Under the pieces are notes generated by a model, which was given only the letters and a program-made list of their open reading frames with translations, ran no database searches and had not been told where the DNA came from. Made by a program: the position numbers and the translations under genes. DNA of 47,695 nucleotides, from assembly GCA_937858895.1 (NCBI GenBank), contig CALLZN010000298.1:1-47695 (forward strand). Direction: 5' to 3'. The DNA is from an uncultured bacterium. GTDB taxonomy: Bacteria > Planctomycetota > UBA1135 > GCA-002748355. Positions 16,676-25,063 of this stretch are shown piece after piece; positions within the stretch are counted from its first letter, which is position 1; every line of letters starts with the position of its first letter.

Positions 16676-18497
16676 GTGCAGGACTGAGCCAAGCGAGGCG
16701 TGCGCAGAGCGTGAAGACCGTCGGCGCATCCCAAGCCGTGCCCGTGCCGCTGTCGCACACGGCGACGAGGTCACGCGCGACTCTCTTTGACCAGCGTTTG
16801 GCATGACGTGCGAGAGCGGGGACCTGCGCGAAGCCCTCGATGAGGCAGCACGTTGCCACGATGTCGGTTCCCGCAGCTCGCGCCGCGCGGGCATTGTCGG
16901 TCGTTACGAAGAGGGTCGGAGCCGGTCCGAGCGAGGCCCATGGAAGCTCCTGCCACGCCGCGACGAGCGTCTCCAGCAAACGGCGCGCGGCCGCACTCCT
17001 GTCCCTCGCTGCAAGGCCGAGCGTCGGAAAGAGAACGCCAGCGATGAACCAGGCCTCGACCCGGCGCGTGTGCAGACTACTGCGGTTTTCGGGCCAGTCT
17101 GGCCAAGCCCCGCTGACGAAGGACACAGCGATGCGCTGCACGCAGCGGTCGCGAGCCACGCGACTCGAGGCGCGACCAAGAAGGATGGCCGCGACTGTGA
17201 AGTTGCGGAGCGGCCAGGCCACGTCTCGCAACGCGACGGCACTCGCGTCGTCGACCGCGACCGACTCGAGTGTGTCGATCACCTTGGCTATGCAATCGAG
17301 CTCGAGGCGCCGCGCCGTCGCGAGCGCGAAGAGCAGCGCCCCTTCGACGAAGACGTGGCCGAAGTCGATGCGGCCTTCGCCAGGCACAGGGCCATGCTGG
17401 ACCGGTAAGCGAATCCGCCCCCTTGCGAGGTTGCGCTCGATCAGGTGCAACGTCGCGGCTTCGGCGACGGACAAGGCGTGCCGCGCCGCATCCACCGCAA
17501 CTTTGGTCCTCGAACCAGCGCGTACTGCCCGCTGCATCCAGGCCAAGACGCTGTCGAACTCGCCATGCGTGTAGCGCAGGCGCGGCCCATCGATCCCCGA
17601 AACGAGGTCGCGCACGAAGTCCCCATCGGCGAGCTCGTCGCGTGGACGCTCGGCGTCGATGCGCGCCGCAAGACGAGCGAAGGCCAAGCCGAGATCTTTG
17701 TCGTGGTCGAGAACGACGCGTGGCGCGACGGTCACGAGGTCGAGCAGTTGCGGCAAGGGTTGCGCTGCTCGACTCGGGTCGACTCGGACTTGGTCGCTCC
17801 CGATCACGATGTGCAGCGCGTCTTGAAAACGAAGACGACCACCGCGCAGCGTGAGCCGCACGCGCCACGTAGAGCTCGCGACCTTCGTCGTCGCGATGCC
17901 GACGCCACGCGCCAGGAGCGGGTGCCAGAGCTGACGGTCGCTCTCGAAGTCGATGTCGATGTCGCGCTGGACCGCTTCGGCGGTCAGAGGCTCGATGCGC
18001 AACCGGACCTCGAGGCCGTGGTCGGGCCACACGAACCACTCGGCGCGACAGTCGAAATCGGGTTGTCGCTCAGCGTCCCGACGACGCGGCACGCTGACCC
18101 CGTCGATGGAAGCAGGTTCTCGGCGTCCAAAGAAGCGAAAGCTCGAGCCCGCGAAGCGCGCGCGGTCAGCGCCAACACGCGCTTGGCGACGCAGCACACA
18201 AGCACCAACGACCTCGACGACGGCGCGGAGCTCGACGACCGCTGGGCTCAGGGCGACGAGCTCGCCGTGCCCAACGACGACCGAGCCTTGCACGAGTTCG
18301 ACGAAGCCCGGCACTTCGAGTCGCCCAACCACGGCGAGGGGCAAGCCCATGCGCAGCGGGCCGGGAGCGAAGACGTGGATGCACTTTGGCCGCTCGCCTT
18401 CGGGGCGCGGCGCGGCAGCGAGGCCAGCAGCCAGCAAAAGGGCGGCGAGGGCAGCGGTCGCGAACGACCTCGAGAGCATGGAGCAGCGACCGGTCAT
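16587..18497 (-). CDS. Hypothetical exported protein
   Basis: A 636-residue protein with a signal peptide (RSFATAALAALLLAAGLAAA, Ala-x-Ala end near residue 28). I do not recognise the family. The N-terminal third has beta-rich sequence (LRMGLPLAVVGRLEVPGFVE, HGLEVRLRIEPL). The C-terminal half is helical (RHALSVAEAATLHLIERNLA, EAWFIAGVLFPTLGLAARD), which hints at a two-domain fold such as a helical toroid. The start is unclear: ATG at 18497 has AAGGAG too close and ATG at 18479 has none well placed. The frame ends inside the 3' end of the HtrA gene, an 89-base tail-to-tail overlap. It diverges from the DJ-1 gene across 100 bp. Confidence 0.8.
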   Translation of the reverse strand: MTGRCSMLSRSFATAALAALLLAAGLAAAPRPEGERPKCIHVFAPGPLRMGLPLAVVGRLEVPGFVELVQGSVVVGHGELVALSPAVVELRAVVEVVGACVLRRQARVGADRARFAGSSFRFFGRREPASIDGVSVPRRRDAERQPDFDCRAEWFVWPDHGLEVRLRIEPLTAEAVQRDIDIDFESDRQLWHPLLARGVGIATTKVASSTWRVRLTLRGGRLRFQDALHIVIGSDQVRVDPSRAAQPLPQLLDLVTVAPRVVLDHDKDLGLAFARLAARIDAERPRDELADGDFVRDLVSGIDGPRLRYTHGEFDSVLAWMQRAVRAGSRTKVAVDAARHALSVAEAATLHLIERNLARGRIRLPVQHGPVPGEGRIDFGHVFVEGALLFALATARRLELDCIAKVIDTLESVAVDDASAVALRDVAWPLRNFTVAAILLGRASSRVARDRCVQRIAVSFVSGAWPDWPENRSSLHTRRVEAWFIAGVLFPTLGLAARDRSAAARRLLETLVAAWQELPWASLGPAPTLFVTTDNARAARAAGTDIVATCCLIEGFAQVPALARHAKRWSKRVARDLVAVCDSGTGTAWDAPTVFTLCARLAWLSPALSVCAPASDPRADRPWRATPRGGESDLLR

Positions 18498-18597
18498 ACT
18501 CCTTCATGTCTCGACGCGAGCGGTGGTTTCGCCGCGCTGCCGATAAACTCGCGATCACCTGAGACGAGCTCCGGGCGACCCGGGGCAAGGAGCGAGC

Positions 18598-19161
18598 ATG
18601 ACGTCTGTACGTGTCCTGATTCCTTTGGCCGACGGCTTCGAAGAGATCGAGGTCGTCACCGTCGCTGACATTCTCGTGCGTGCAGGCGCCACGGTCAGCC
18701 TTGCGGCGATCGGTGGCGAGCGCACGGTGCGTGGCAGCCGCGGGCTTCATTTGGTCGCCGACCACGACTTCGTCGGCGACGAGGAGGCCGACCTCGTCTA
18801 CTTACCGGGCGGTGCCGAAGGCGCACGCCGGCTCGGCGAGGACGAACGGGTCCTCGCGCTGCTGCGGCGCTTCGAGGCTTCCGAGGCTTGGATCGCGGCC
18901 ATCTGTGCGGCGCCAACCGTCCTCGCCAAGGCCGGCGTCGGCGGCGATCGGCGCATGACCTCGCACCCGACCGTCGCCGACGAGGTCCGGGCCCACGCTG
19001 CCGAGTATGCCGAGGAGAGTATCGTATTCGACGGCAAGCTCGTCACCGGGCGCGGCCCCGGCGTCGCCCTCGACTTCGCGCTCGACCTCGTCGGGCTGCT
19101 CTTCGGCGCCGAACACGCCGCCGAAGTGCGCGGCCCGCTCATGTGCGAAGTCGTGCACTGA
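18598..19161 (+). CDS. DJ-1/PfpI family protein (YajL/ThiJ-like)
   Basis: A 187-residue member of the DJ-1 branch of the class I glutamine amidotransferase-like superfamily, of normal length for the family. It has the N-terminal VLIPLADGFEEIEVVT with the conserved Glu, LVYLPGG, and the nucleophile elbow AAICAAPTVLA carrying Cys103, followed by RMTSHPTV and VFDGKLVTGRGPGVALDFAL. Relatives act as chaperones, glyoxalase III-like enzymes or oxidative-stress proteins; which applies cannot be told from sequence. The start is well supported by AAGGAG 5 bases before the ATG. It is a single gene, 171 bases before the next co-directional gene. Confidence 0.93.
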   Translation: MTSVRVLIPLADGFEEIEVVTVADILVRAGATVSLAAIGGERTVRGSRGLHLVADHDFVGDEEADLVYLPGGAEGARRLGEDERVLALLRRFEASEAWIAAICAAPTVLAKAGVGGDRRMTSHPTVADEVRAHAAEYAEESIVFDGKLVTGRGPGVALDFALDLVGLLFGAEHAAEVRGPLMCEVVH

Positions 19162-19332
19162 GGGCCCGGCGCCCAGCAAGGGACCAGGACAGAGCGCCAC
19201 ACGGCGTCTTCACGTCTTGGCCCCACCGATCTTCATCTTTCGAGGCATGATGTCAGGCCGTCCAAGCCGTCCGGGGAGCCTCTCGGACCGGCTTGCCTGT
19301 CAGCCCTCAATGCCTGTAGCTCCTCGAGAACC

Positions 19333-20472
19333 ATGAAGACGACTCTCTATACCCTCGCCGCCGCGACCCTCGTCGGCGGCCTCGCCAGCGCCCAGTTCAC
19401 GCTCAGCGAGATCCTCATCAACCCCCCCGGCGCTGACGACGGCTACGAAGCCATCGAAGTCCGCGGTCCGGCCAGCACGGCACTCACGGGATACTACATC
19501 CTCGCGATCGACGGGGACGGCGGAGCCGCTGGCACCGTCGACACGGTCATCAACCTCGGCGCGCACAGCACCGGCGCGAATGGCCTTCTTTTGATGCGTG
19601 ACGACGGGACCATCGTCCTCAAGCCGGCACCGGCGGCGGCGACCGTCGTGGCGGTCGACAGCGCCGCCTTCACGCCCGACATCGAGAACGGCACGATCAC
19701 GATCATCCTCGGTCGTGGCATGGCGCCGACGGTGTCCCAGGACCTCGACGCGAACAACGACGGCGTCCTCGACAACGGTATCCCTGGCTTCACGGTCGTC
19801 GATGCCGTCGCCTGGACCGACGGCGGCGCGAGCGACTTCATGTATGCAGGCGCGCTCGGCGGCTACGACCAGCCGAACACGGGCAAGTTCACGCCCGACG
19901 CGGCCTACCGCCTCTACGACCAGAATGGCGCTGCTTGGTGCTGGACCTTCGCGGACGTGCTGACGACCGCGACCGCGCCGGACGGGCCCTTCGTCTTCGA
20001 CTTCGTTGGCAATGACTTCGCCGGTGGTCTCGCCGAGAGCTTCGGCCCCCAGCAGCTCGACCTCGGCAATAGCAACGGTCGCCTCCAGTTCTGCGCCGAG
20101 GGCTACGGCATCAACGCAGCCAACGGCGGTAGCCAAAAACTGCTGGTCGACGCGGGTAGCCTCAATGCGAACGGCTTCGCCCTGATCGTCGGTAGCCTCT
20201 CGGGCACCAAGCCCGGCATCGCGCTCGGGTCCTTGACGATCCCGGTCAACTTCGATGCCTACACCTCGCTGCTGCTCAGCGCGCCGAACACCGTGCTCAA
20301 TCCGTCGGTCGGCCTCCTCGATGCCACGGGTCGCCTGACCAGCAGCTTTGCTCTGCCGCCGGCGTCGCCGGTCACGGTCGGCATGGTCTTCAACCACGCG
20401 GCCGTCATCCTCGACCGGACCTTCTCGAGTTTCGTCGCGGTCACGAACCCGACGACTCTGTTCATCCAATAA
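19333..20472 (+). CDS. Secreted protein with lamin-tail-like N-terminal domain
   Basis: A 379-residue exported protein. The signal peptide (LYTLAAATLVGGLASAQ) ends Ala-x-Ala. The mature N-terminus FTLSEILINPPGADDGYEAI, then GYYILAIDGDGG and LLLMRDDG, matches the pattern of lamin-tail-type beta-sandwich domains found in bacterial surface proteins. The C-terminal part has an LVDAGSLNANGFALIVGSLSG stretch and an end (TVGMVFNHAAVILD, TNPTTLFIQ) loosely like the C-terminal module of the other secreted proteins in this window. No catalytic residues are visible. It is followed by two hairpins and then the ATP-grasp operon. Role unknown; likely cell-surface or extracellular. Confidence 0.85.
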   Translation: MKTTLYTLAAATLVGGLASAQFTLSEILINPPGADDGYEAIEVRGPASTALTGYYILAIDGDGGAAGTVDTVINLGAHSTGANGLLLMRDDGTIVLKPAPAAATVVAVDSAAFTPDIENGTITIILGRGMAPTVSQDLDANNDGVLDNGIPGFTVVDAVAWTDGGASDFMYAGALGGYDQPNTGKFTPDAAYRLYDQNGAAWCWTFADVLTTATAPDGPFVFDFVGNDFAGGLAESFGPQQLDLGNSNGRLQFCAEGYGINAANGGSQKLLVDAGSLNANGFALIVGSLSGTKPGIALGSLTIPVNFDAYTSLLLSAPNTVLNPSVGLLDATGRLTSSFALPPASPVTVGMVFNHAAVILDRTFSSFVAVTNPTTLFIQ

Positions 20473-20501
20473 GTCGCGGCGGAAGGGTCGCTCGTGGTTG
20501 A

Positions 20502-20527
20502 TGCCCTTGTCTCCGATGCAAGGGGCA
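20502..20527 (+). terminator. Possible hairpin after the lamin-tail gene
   Basis: TGCCCTTG and CAAGGGGCA form a stem with one bulged G and a 9-base loop, 29 bases after the stop codon. No T-tract follows, so termination is uncertain. Confidence 0.3.
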
Positions 20528-20549
20528 CCTAGCCTCGCCTCGGAGATCG

Positions 20550-20578
20550 CTCGTGGGATCTGCTCTACATCCCACGAG
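20550..20578 (+). promoter_or_regulatory. Perfect 10-bp inverted repeat just before the ATP-grasp start
   Basis: CTCGTGGGAT and ATCCCACGAG flank a 9-base loop. The 3' arm ends 8 bases before the ATG of the ATP-grasp gene and covers the place where a ribosome site would lie. It could be a leader hairpin, an operator, or a terminator for the upstream gene. Confidence 0.5.
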
Positions 20579-20586
20579 TCACGAGG

Positions 20587-22050
20587 ATGCACAACAACAT
20601 CACGGCCGACCAACTGACGGCGCTTTTTGCGAGCGAGGTCCAACCTGGCAGCTTCACACCCGAGCTGCACTTCTACCCGCGCGCGCGTAACGCGCAGTTG
20701 CATGCGCTCGTCGGCTTCTTTCTGAGGCTCTCGAACGAGCGCATCATCAGCCGCTACTGCCACCTCAATCCGCGCGTCGATCCCAAGCGTCTCAGCGAGC
20801 TGCTCGCCACTGGTGCGCGGCACCTACGCTGGTCCGGCGCCGATCTCTTCCACGTGACGACGGTCGACGGCGTGCGACGCATGGTCGTCATCGAGACCAA
20901 CTCGTGCCCGTCGGGCAACAAGTCGATGCCCCAGCTCTTCGAGGACCAAGAGCAAGGTGGCTACCGAAGTCTGATGGAGCTGGCCTTCCTGCCGACGCTC
21001 GGCAGGCGCGGCTTGCCACGCGGTGCGCTGGCGGTGCTCTTCGACAAGAACCACACGGAGTGCTCCGGCTATGCGGCAGCCCTCGCCGACCTCAGCGGTG
21101 AAGCGGTCTGGCTCGTGCCCTGGCCCGAGGAGCGCACCGACGCCCCGGCGCGCTTCACCGACGGCGTCCTCGAAGTGCTCGACGCTGGAGGCGCCTGGCA
21201 TCCGATCCGAGCGGCCTTCCGTTACGTCACGCAGCGGCCGTGGACGCGCATCCCGATCCAGACCAAGACGCTGATCTTCAACCCGATCATCGCCTGCCTC
21301 GCCGGCGGTCGAAACAAGCTCGTCGCTTCGAAGGCCTACGACTTCTTCAACACTTCGCTCGAAGAGAGTGGACTCGAGATCCGCACACCCGACACGATTC
21401 GCGACGCCGCCAAGGGCGAGGTGCCATTCTGGGTGCAGCGCTTCGGCGGCCACGCCGTCGTGAAAGTACCGTATTCGAATGCAGGCCAAGGCGTCTTCAC
21501 GATCACCGGTGAAGCCGAGCTGGCGGCCTTCATGGCGACGGATTTTCCCTATGACAAGTTCGTCGTGCAGAGCTTGATAGGGGACCGCCACTGGAGTTCG
21601 CTCGGACGTCGCAGCCGCCTCTATCAAGTCGGTACGATGCCCAATCAAAACGGCGACATCTACGTCGCCGACGTCCGCATGATGATCGCTTCCACCGAGC
21701 GGGGCTTTTGTCCGATCGCCATCTACGGCCGCAGGGCGCGCCAGCCTTTGACGGCCAAAATCGAGGACGGGAGTTCTTGGGACGTGCTCGGCACGAACCT
21801 CTCGTCGAAGCGCGCCGATGGCGGCTGGGACAGCGACGACTCGCGATTGATGCTGATGGATCGCAAGGACTTCAACCAATTGGGTCTCGGCATCGACGAG
21901 CTCATCGACGGCTTCATCCAAACGGCCTTGTCGACGATCGCGATCGACCGCCTCGCGGACCTGCTCTTGACCCAGAAGGGCCGCTTGCGGAGCCGCTTGT
22001 TCCGGTCACTCGATGACGACCCTGCCCTCCTCGCTGAAATCCTGCACTGA
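20587..22050 (+). CDS. ATP-grasp-like ligase
   Basis: A 487-residue protein I place in the ATP-grasp superfamily by motif order, not by close family. An N-terminal substrate domain contains VIETNSCPSGNKSMP (about 102-115). The ATP-grasp part shows a lysine-bearing strand and glycine loop (VVKVPYSNAGQGVFTI, Lys293), a second nucleotide-binding strand (YDKFVVQSLIGD, about 322-333), then ADVRMMIAS (Asp362, Arg364), IAIYGRRAR (about 378-385) and LGTNLS (Asn404), as expected for metal and phosphate ligands. Such enzymes join a carboxylate to an amine or thiol through an acyl-phosphate. No signal peptide is present, so it acts in the cytoplasm. The next gene starts 7 bases downstream and encodes a desuccinylase-type hydrolase. 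GAGG lies directly against the ATG, so the start is not well defined. Confidence 0.75.
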   Translation: MHNNITADQLTALFASEVQPGSFTPELHFYPRARNAQLHALVGFFLRLSNERIISRYCHLNPRVDPKRLSELLATGARHLRWSGADLFHVTTVDGVRRMVVIETNSCPSGNKSMPQLFEDQEQGGYRSLMELAFLPTLGRRGLPRGALAVLFDKNHTECSGYAAALADLSGEAVWLVPWPEERTDAPARFTDGVLEVLDAGGAWHPIRAAFRYVTQRPWTRIPIQTKTLIFNPIIACLAGGRNKLVASKAYDFFNTSLEESGLEIRTPDTIRDAAKGEVPFWVQRFGGHAVVKVPYSNAGQGVFTITGEAELAAFMATDFPYDKFVVQSLIGDRHWSSLGRRSRLYQVGTMPNQNGDIYVADVRMMIASTERGFCPIAIYGRRARQPLTAKIEDGSSWDVLGTNLSSKRADGGWDSDDSRLMLMDRKDFNQLGLGIDELIDGFIQTALSTIAIDRLADLLLTQKGRLRSRLFRSLDDDPALLAEILH

Positions 22051-22056
22051 TCATTC

Positions 22057-23049
22057 ATGGACGAGTTCCCAATGTCGTCGATCCCTACCGTCGAAGCCCT
22101 CGATCTCGAGAACCTCACGCGGGGTCGTAGCCACCGCTTCTGGGTCACGCTCGGCGAGAACGGGCTCGGTCGACCGATCGTCGTGCCCGTCCTCGTCGCC
22201 CATGGCCGCCGGCCGGGCCCAGTCGTCGGCGTAACAGCGGCCTTGCACGGCAACGAGCTCAACGGGATCCCGACCATCCATCGACTCTTCCAGACACTCG
22301 ACCCCGATGAGATCAAGGGCTCGGTCGTCGGCGTTCCCGTTGTCAATTCGCCGGGCTATCTGCTGCACCAGCGACAGTTCAACGATGACGCGGACCTCAA
22401 TCGGCAATTTCCAGGGCGCGCAGGTGGCAACACGAGCCAGGTTTATGCACACAGGTTTTTGCACCGCATCGCCACGCGTTTTCAATATTTGATCGACCTG
22501 CACACGGCCAGCTTCGGGCGTGTCAATAGCCTCTACGTCCGGGCTGACATGACCAACCACGTCACGGCCAAGATGGCGCGGCTCGTCAACCCACGCATCA
22601 TTGTTCACAACAAGGGTGGTGACGGCACGCTGCGCAGCGCGGCCGAAGAGCATGGCATCCATGCGATCACGATCGAGATCGGGGACCCGCAGCTCTTCCA
22701 GCAGAGCCTCATCCGCTCGTCGCGACGCGGCATCCTCGCGGTCCTCGACCACCTAGATGTCTTCGATGACGAAGCCCTCGAGGCGGTCGAAGAACCGATC
22801 GAGTGTGTCAGCTCGCGTTGGATCTATGCCGACCATGGAGGCGTCTTGACCGTGCATCCCCAAGTCGGGAAACGCATCGAGCGCGGGGCGATGATCGCGA
22901 CGCTGTCGAACGTCTTCGGTGACGTCATCTGCTCTTATACGGCGCCCGAAGACGGAGTCGTGATCGGCAAGAGCACGAACCCAGTCGCACAAACCGGCGC
23001 GCGCATCCTCCACTTCGGCCGCGTCGGCAGCATCGAGGCCACGCACTGA
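22057..23049 (+). CDS. Succinylglutamate desuccinylase/aspartoacylase family hydrolase
   Basis: A 330-residue zinc hydrolase of the AstE/AspA (M14-like) family that removes acyl groups from amino acids or peptides. The zinc and substrate motifs are intact: HGNELNG supplies His and Glu, DADLNRQFPG is the family Asn-Arg substrate motif, LIDLHTASFG supplies the second His, and ITIEIGD the general-base Glu. The C-terminal part (GVLTVHPQVGKRIERG through APEDGVVIGKS) is a lipoyl-like beta-barrel typical of the family. The gene starts 7 bases after the ATP-grasp stop and ends 20 bases before the PPTase gene, so the three form one operon. A ligase and a deacylase in one operon suggest building and trimming of the same amino-acid conjugate, which is an inference. 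Confidence 0.92.
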   Translation: MDEFPMSSIPTVEALDLENLTRGRSHRFWVTLGENGLGRPIVVPVLVAHGRRPGPVVGVTAALHGNELNGIPTIHRLFQTLDPDEIKGSVVGVPVVNSPGYLLHQRQFNDDADLNRQFPGRAGGNTSQVYAHRFLHRIATRFQYLIDLHTASFGRVNSLYVRADMTNHVTAKMARLVNPRIIVHNKGGDGTLRSAAEEHGIHAITIEIGDPQLFQQSLIRSSRRGILAVLDHLDVFDDEALEAVEEPIECVSSRWIYADHGGVLTVHPQVGKRIERGAMIATLSNVFGDVICSYTAPEDGVVIGKSTNPVAQTGARILHFGRVGSIEATH

Positions 23050-23069
23050 GTCTGCGGGAGACTGCGGCG

Positions 23070-23702
23070 ATGCGCAGGTTGAACGAGATCTTGCCAGCGT
23101 CCTGCATCGCCATGGAGCTCGCGATCGACACGCAGGTTGCGCGCGAGGCGAGTACCGCTGGGCGAAGCCTCGCTCGTCACGCGCTGGCCTTGCTCGGCTC
23201 CAGCGACGCCGCCTCGATCATCGGCCGCGATCCGCGCGGCGCGCCGCTCTGGCCGCCGAACTGCGTCGGCTCGATCTCTCATACCAAGAAGCGCGTCATC
23301 GTCGCGGTCGCCCACGCGCAGGACTACAGCTCGCTTGGCATCGACGTCGAGGAAGACGGACGGGCCTTGCCGCTGCGCCTGGCGCAGCGCATCGCGACCG
23401 ACAGTGAGCGCGCTTGGATCATGGACTGCGACGACGAAGTCCTCGAGTCAGTGCGGCTGCGCTTGTTGGCCTTGGCCTCCGCGAAGGAGTCGATCTTCAA
23501 GGCGCTCTGGCCACTCCACCACGTCGAACTCGGCTTCACGGATGCGCGACTGACACGCGTGCCAGGTGGCTTTTCGGCGACGATCACGAACGACAAAGTC
23601 GTGACTGGTAACTCCGAGCACGCGACGCTCGAGATCACGTTGCTGCGCAGCCGCAGCGCGCTCTACACAGCAACCAGGATCCGAGCTCTTCAGATCCCGT
23701 AG
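23070..23702 (+). CDS. 4'-phosphopantetheinyl transferase, EntD/Sfp-like
   Basis: A 210-residue enzyme that moves phosphopantetheine from coenzyme A to a serine on a carrier protein. The three family motifs are present: VGSISHTKKRVIVAVAH, SLGIDVEEDGR (metal-binding Asp and Glu) and ASAKESIFKALWP. Size and motif order fit the EntD branch. An SD-like GGGAG lies about 9 bases before the ATG. It is the third gene of the ATP-grasp operon; no acyl or peptidyl carrier protein is visible in the window, so its target lies elsewhere or is an unrecognised protein. Its last 13 bases overlap the end of the convergent gene. Confidence 0.9.
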   Translation: MRRLNEILPASCIAMELAIDTQVAREASTAGRSLARHALALLGSSDAASIIGRDPRGAPLWPPNCVGSISHTKKRVIVAVAHAQDYSSLGIDVEEDGRALPLRLAQRIATDSERAWIMDCDDEVLESVRLRLLALASAKESIFKALWPLHHVELGFTDARLTRVPGGFSATITNDKVVTGNSEHATLEITLLRSRSALYTATRIRALQIP

Positions 23703-24748
23703 ACCGTCGGACAGCCGCTGATCGAAGGGCCGGTCCCGCTCGTCCCGCTCGGCGTCGTGCTGTAGATGCGCTTGACGGTGACCACTTGCGTGCTCGCCGC
23801 CTGGGGCGCGCCAACCAATTGTCCGTTCGACAACACGAGCGGCTTGGCAGGGTTGGCAGCGTCGAGCGAGAGCACCTGGGTGTAGAGCGAAATCGACGTG
23901 TAGCTCGCCTGGAAGGGTGCCCGCAAAGCGACCGTAGTCGGCATGTAGCCGCTCGCGTCGGTCGCGCCGAGCCCGAAGAGGAAGATCGGGTTCACGTGCA
24001 GCACGCCGCAGGCATTCGGAAGACTCAGGTTGGGATCACTCGCTCCGACGAGGAGAACGAGCGGAGCGCTCGACGGGCCACGCGCGACCCGGATCGCGAC
24101 TTCGATGTTGGTCGCGTCGGCGCGGAAGCCCGTGTCGCAGCGCATGACACCATTGGCCGTCGTGCAGGCGCCACCGAGCTGCGTCGGATAGGCACCATAG
24201 GTATGGGCAAGGTTCACGCTCTGCCAGTCCTGTGGCATCGCCGCCAGCGTGTTCGCCGAATTGATGACATCCCAGACGATCGCGTCCTGCCGGTTGTAGA
24301 GCCACGGCACGTCGAGCTTGACCTGGAGGTCGAAGTCCTGAGGCGCGACGGGCTTCGCCGCGGTCCAATCGGGCAGGTTCACGGACTTCTTGGTGAAGAC
24401 CGTGCGTGGTGCGTCCTTGTAGTTGCTTGCCCAGACGTTCGAGACCGTCGCATAGTCGCTGTGCGCCATGACGATCTCGAGGGTCACGACCTTGTTGGCC
24501 GTGCCCGCACCGGCGCCATCACGCCGCCAGGCCAGGAAGCGAATCGCCGGCAACGCGACGCCGACGAGGCTGTTGTCGACCTGCTGAACGCGCGTGTCAG
24601 CCGCGTAGTTGCCGAGCATGATGTTCGAAGAGCTGTTGCCTTCGAAGAACTCGATGCCTCGCGGCGTCGCGAACTCGATGCCTTGTGCTGTCAGCGAAGC
24701 AGCAATGAGGAGGGCTGGAAGACAGAAGCGCAGAGAAGATGGCGTCAT
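23690..24748 (-). CDS. Secreted protein, paralogue of the 25.1-kb gene
   Basis: A 352-residue exported protein with a signal peptide (RFCLPALLIAASLTAQG). I know no named family. The mature part has RVQQVDNSLVG, KVVTLEIVMAHSDYATVSN, TKKSVNLPDW and DVPWLYNRQDAIVWDV, a pattern repeated in the gene at 25064-26050. The end carries the module shared with other secreted proteins here: CGVLHVNPIFLFGLGATDAS, then SISLYTQVLSLDAANPAKPL and VLSNGQLVG. The start could also be the ATG at 24769; neither has a Shine-Dalgarno site. It is convergent with the PPTase gene and divergent from the tRNA and its paralogue. Likely a surface or extracellular protein of unknown role. Confidence 0.85.
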   Translation of the reverse strand: MTPSSLRFCLPALLIAASLTAQGIEFATPRGIEFFEGNSSSNIMLGNYAADTRVQQVDNSLVGVALPAIRFLAWRRDGAGAGTANKVVTLEIVMAHSDYATVSNVWASNYKDAPRTVFTKKSVNLPDWTAAKPVAPQDFDLQVKLDVPWLYNRQDAIVWDVINSANTLAAMPQDWQSVNLAHTYGAYPTQLGGACTTANGVMRCDTGFRADATNIEVAIRVARGPSSAPLVLLVGASDPNLSLPNACGVLHVNPIFLFGLGATDASGYMPTTVALRAPFQASYTSISLYTQVLSLDAANPAKPLVLSNGQLVGAPQAASTQVVTVKRIYSTTPSGTSGTGPSISGCPTVYGI

Positions 24749-24931
24749 GGTCACGATCGGAGCTTGCATCCGTGATGGCAGGTAGTGGAACGAGCAAGCG
24801 CCCTACTTTGCCAGGACCATGGCCGGCGGCAAGAGCCCACCAAATGGTCGGTGGCGCCCGCGTCGCGGCGAGCGAGACACAGCCTCGATGTCGTCGGAAC
24901 ATCCTGTAGGCTATCCAGGTCATGCGCCGAG

Positions 24932-25018
24932 GCGAGAGTGGCGGAATCGGCAGACGCGGCGGACTTAAAATCCGCTCCCGCTATCGGGGTCCGGGTTCGA
25001 GTCCCGGCTCTCGCACCA
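24932..25018 (+). tRNA. tRNA-Leu(UAA)
   Basis: Acceptor arms GCGAGAG (24932-24938) and CTCTCGC (25008-25014) pair perfectly, followed by A and an encoded CCA. The anticodon stem GCGGA/TCCGC holds the loop CTTAAAA with anticodon TAA at 24966-24968, reading UUA leucine codons. A long variable arm and a T-loop TTCGAGT on a CCGGG/CCCGG stem confirm a class II leucine tRNA. Confidence 0.97.
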
Positions 25019-25063
25019 TGCGCTGTGACACGAAGCACGGCGTCGGCTTATATTGGGCCGATC

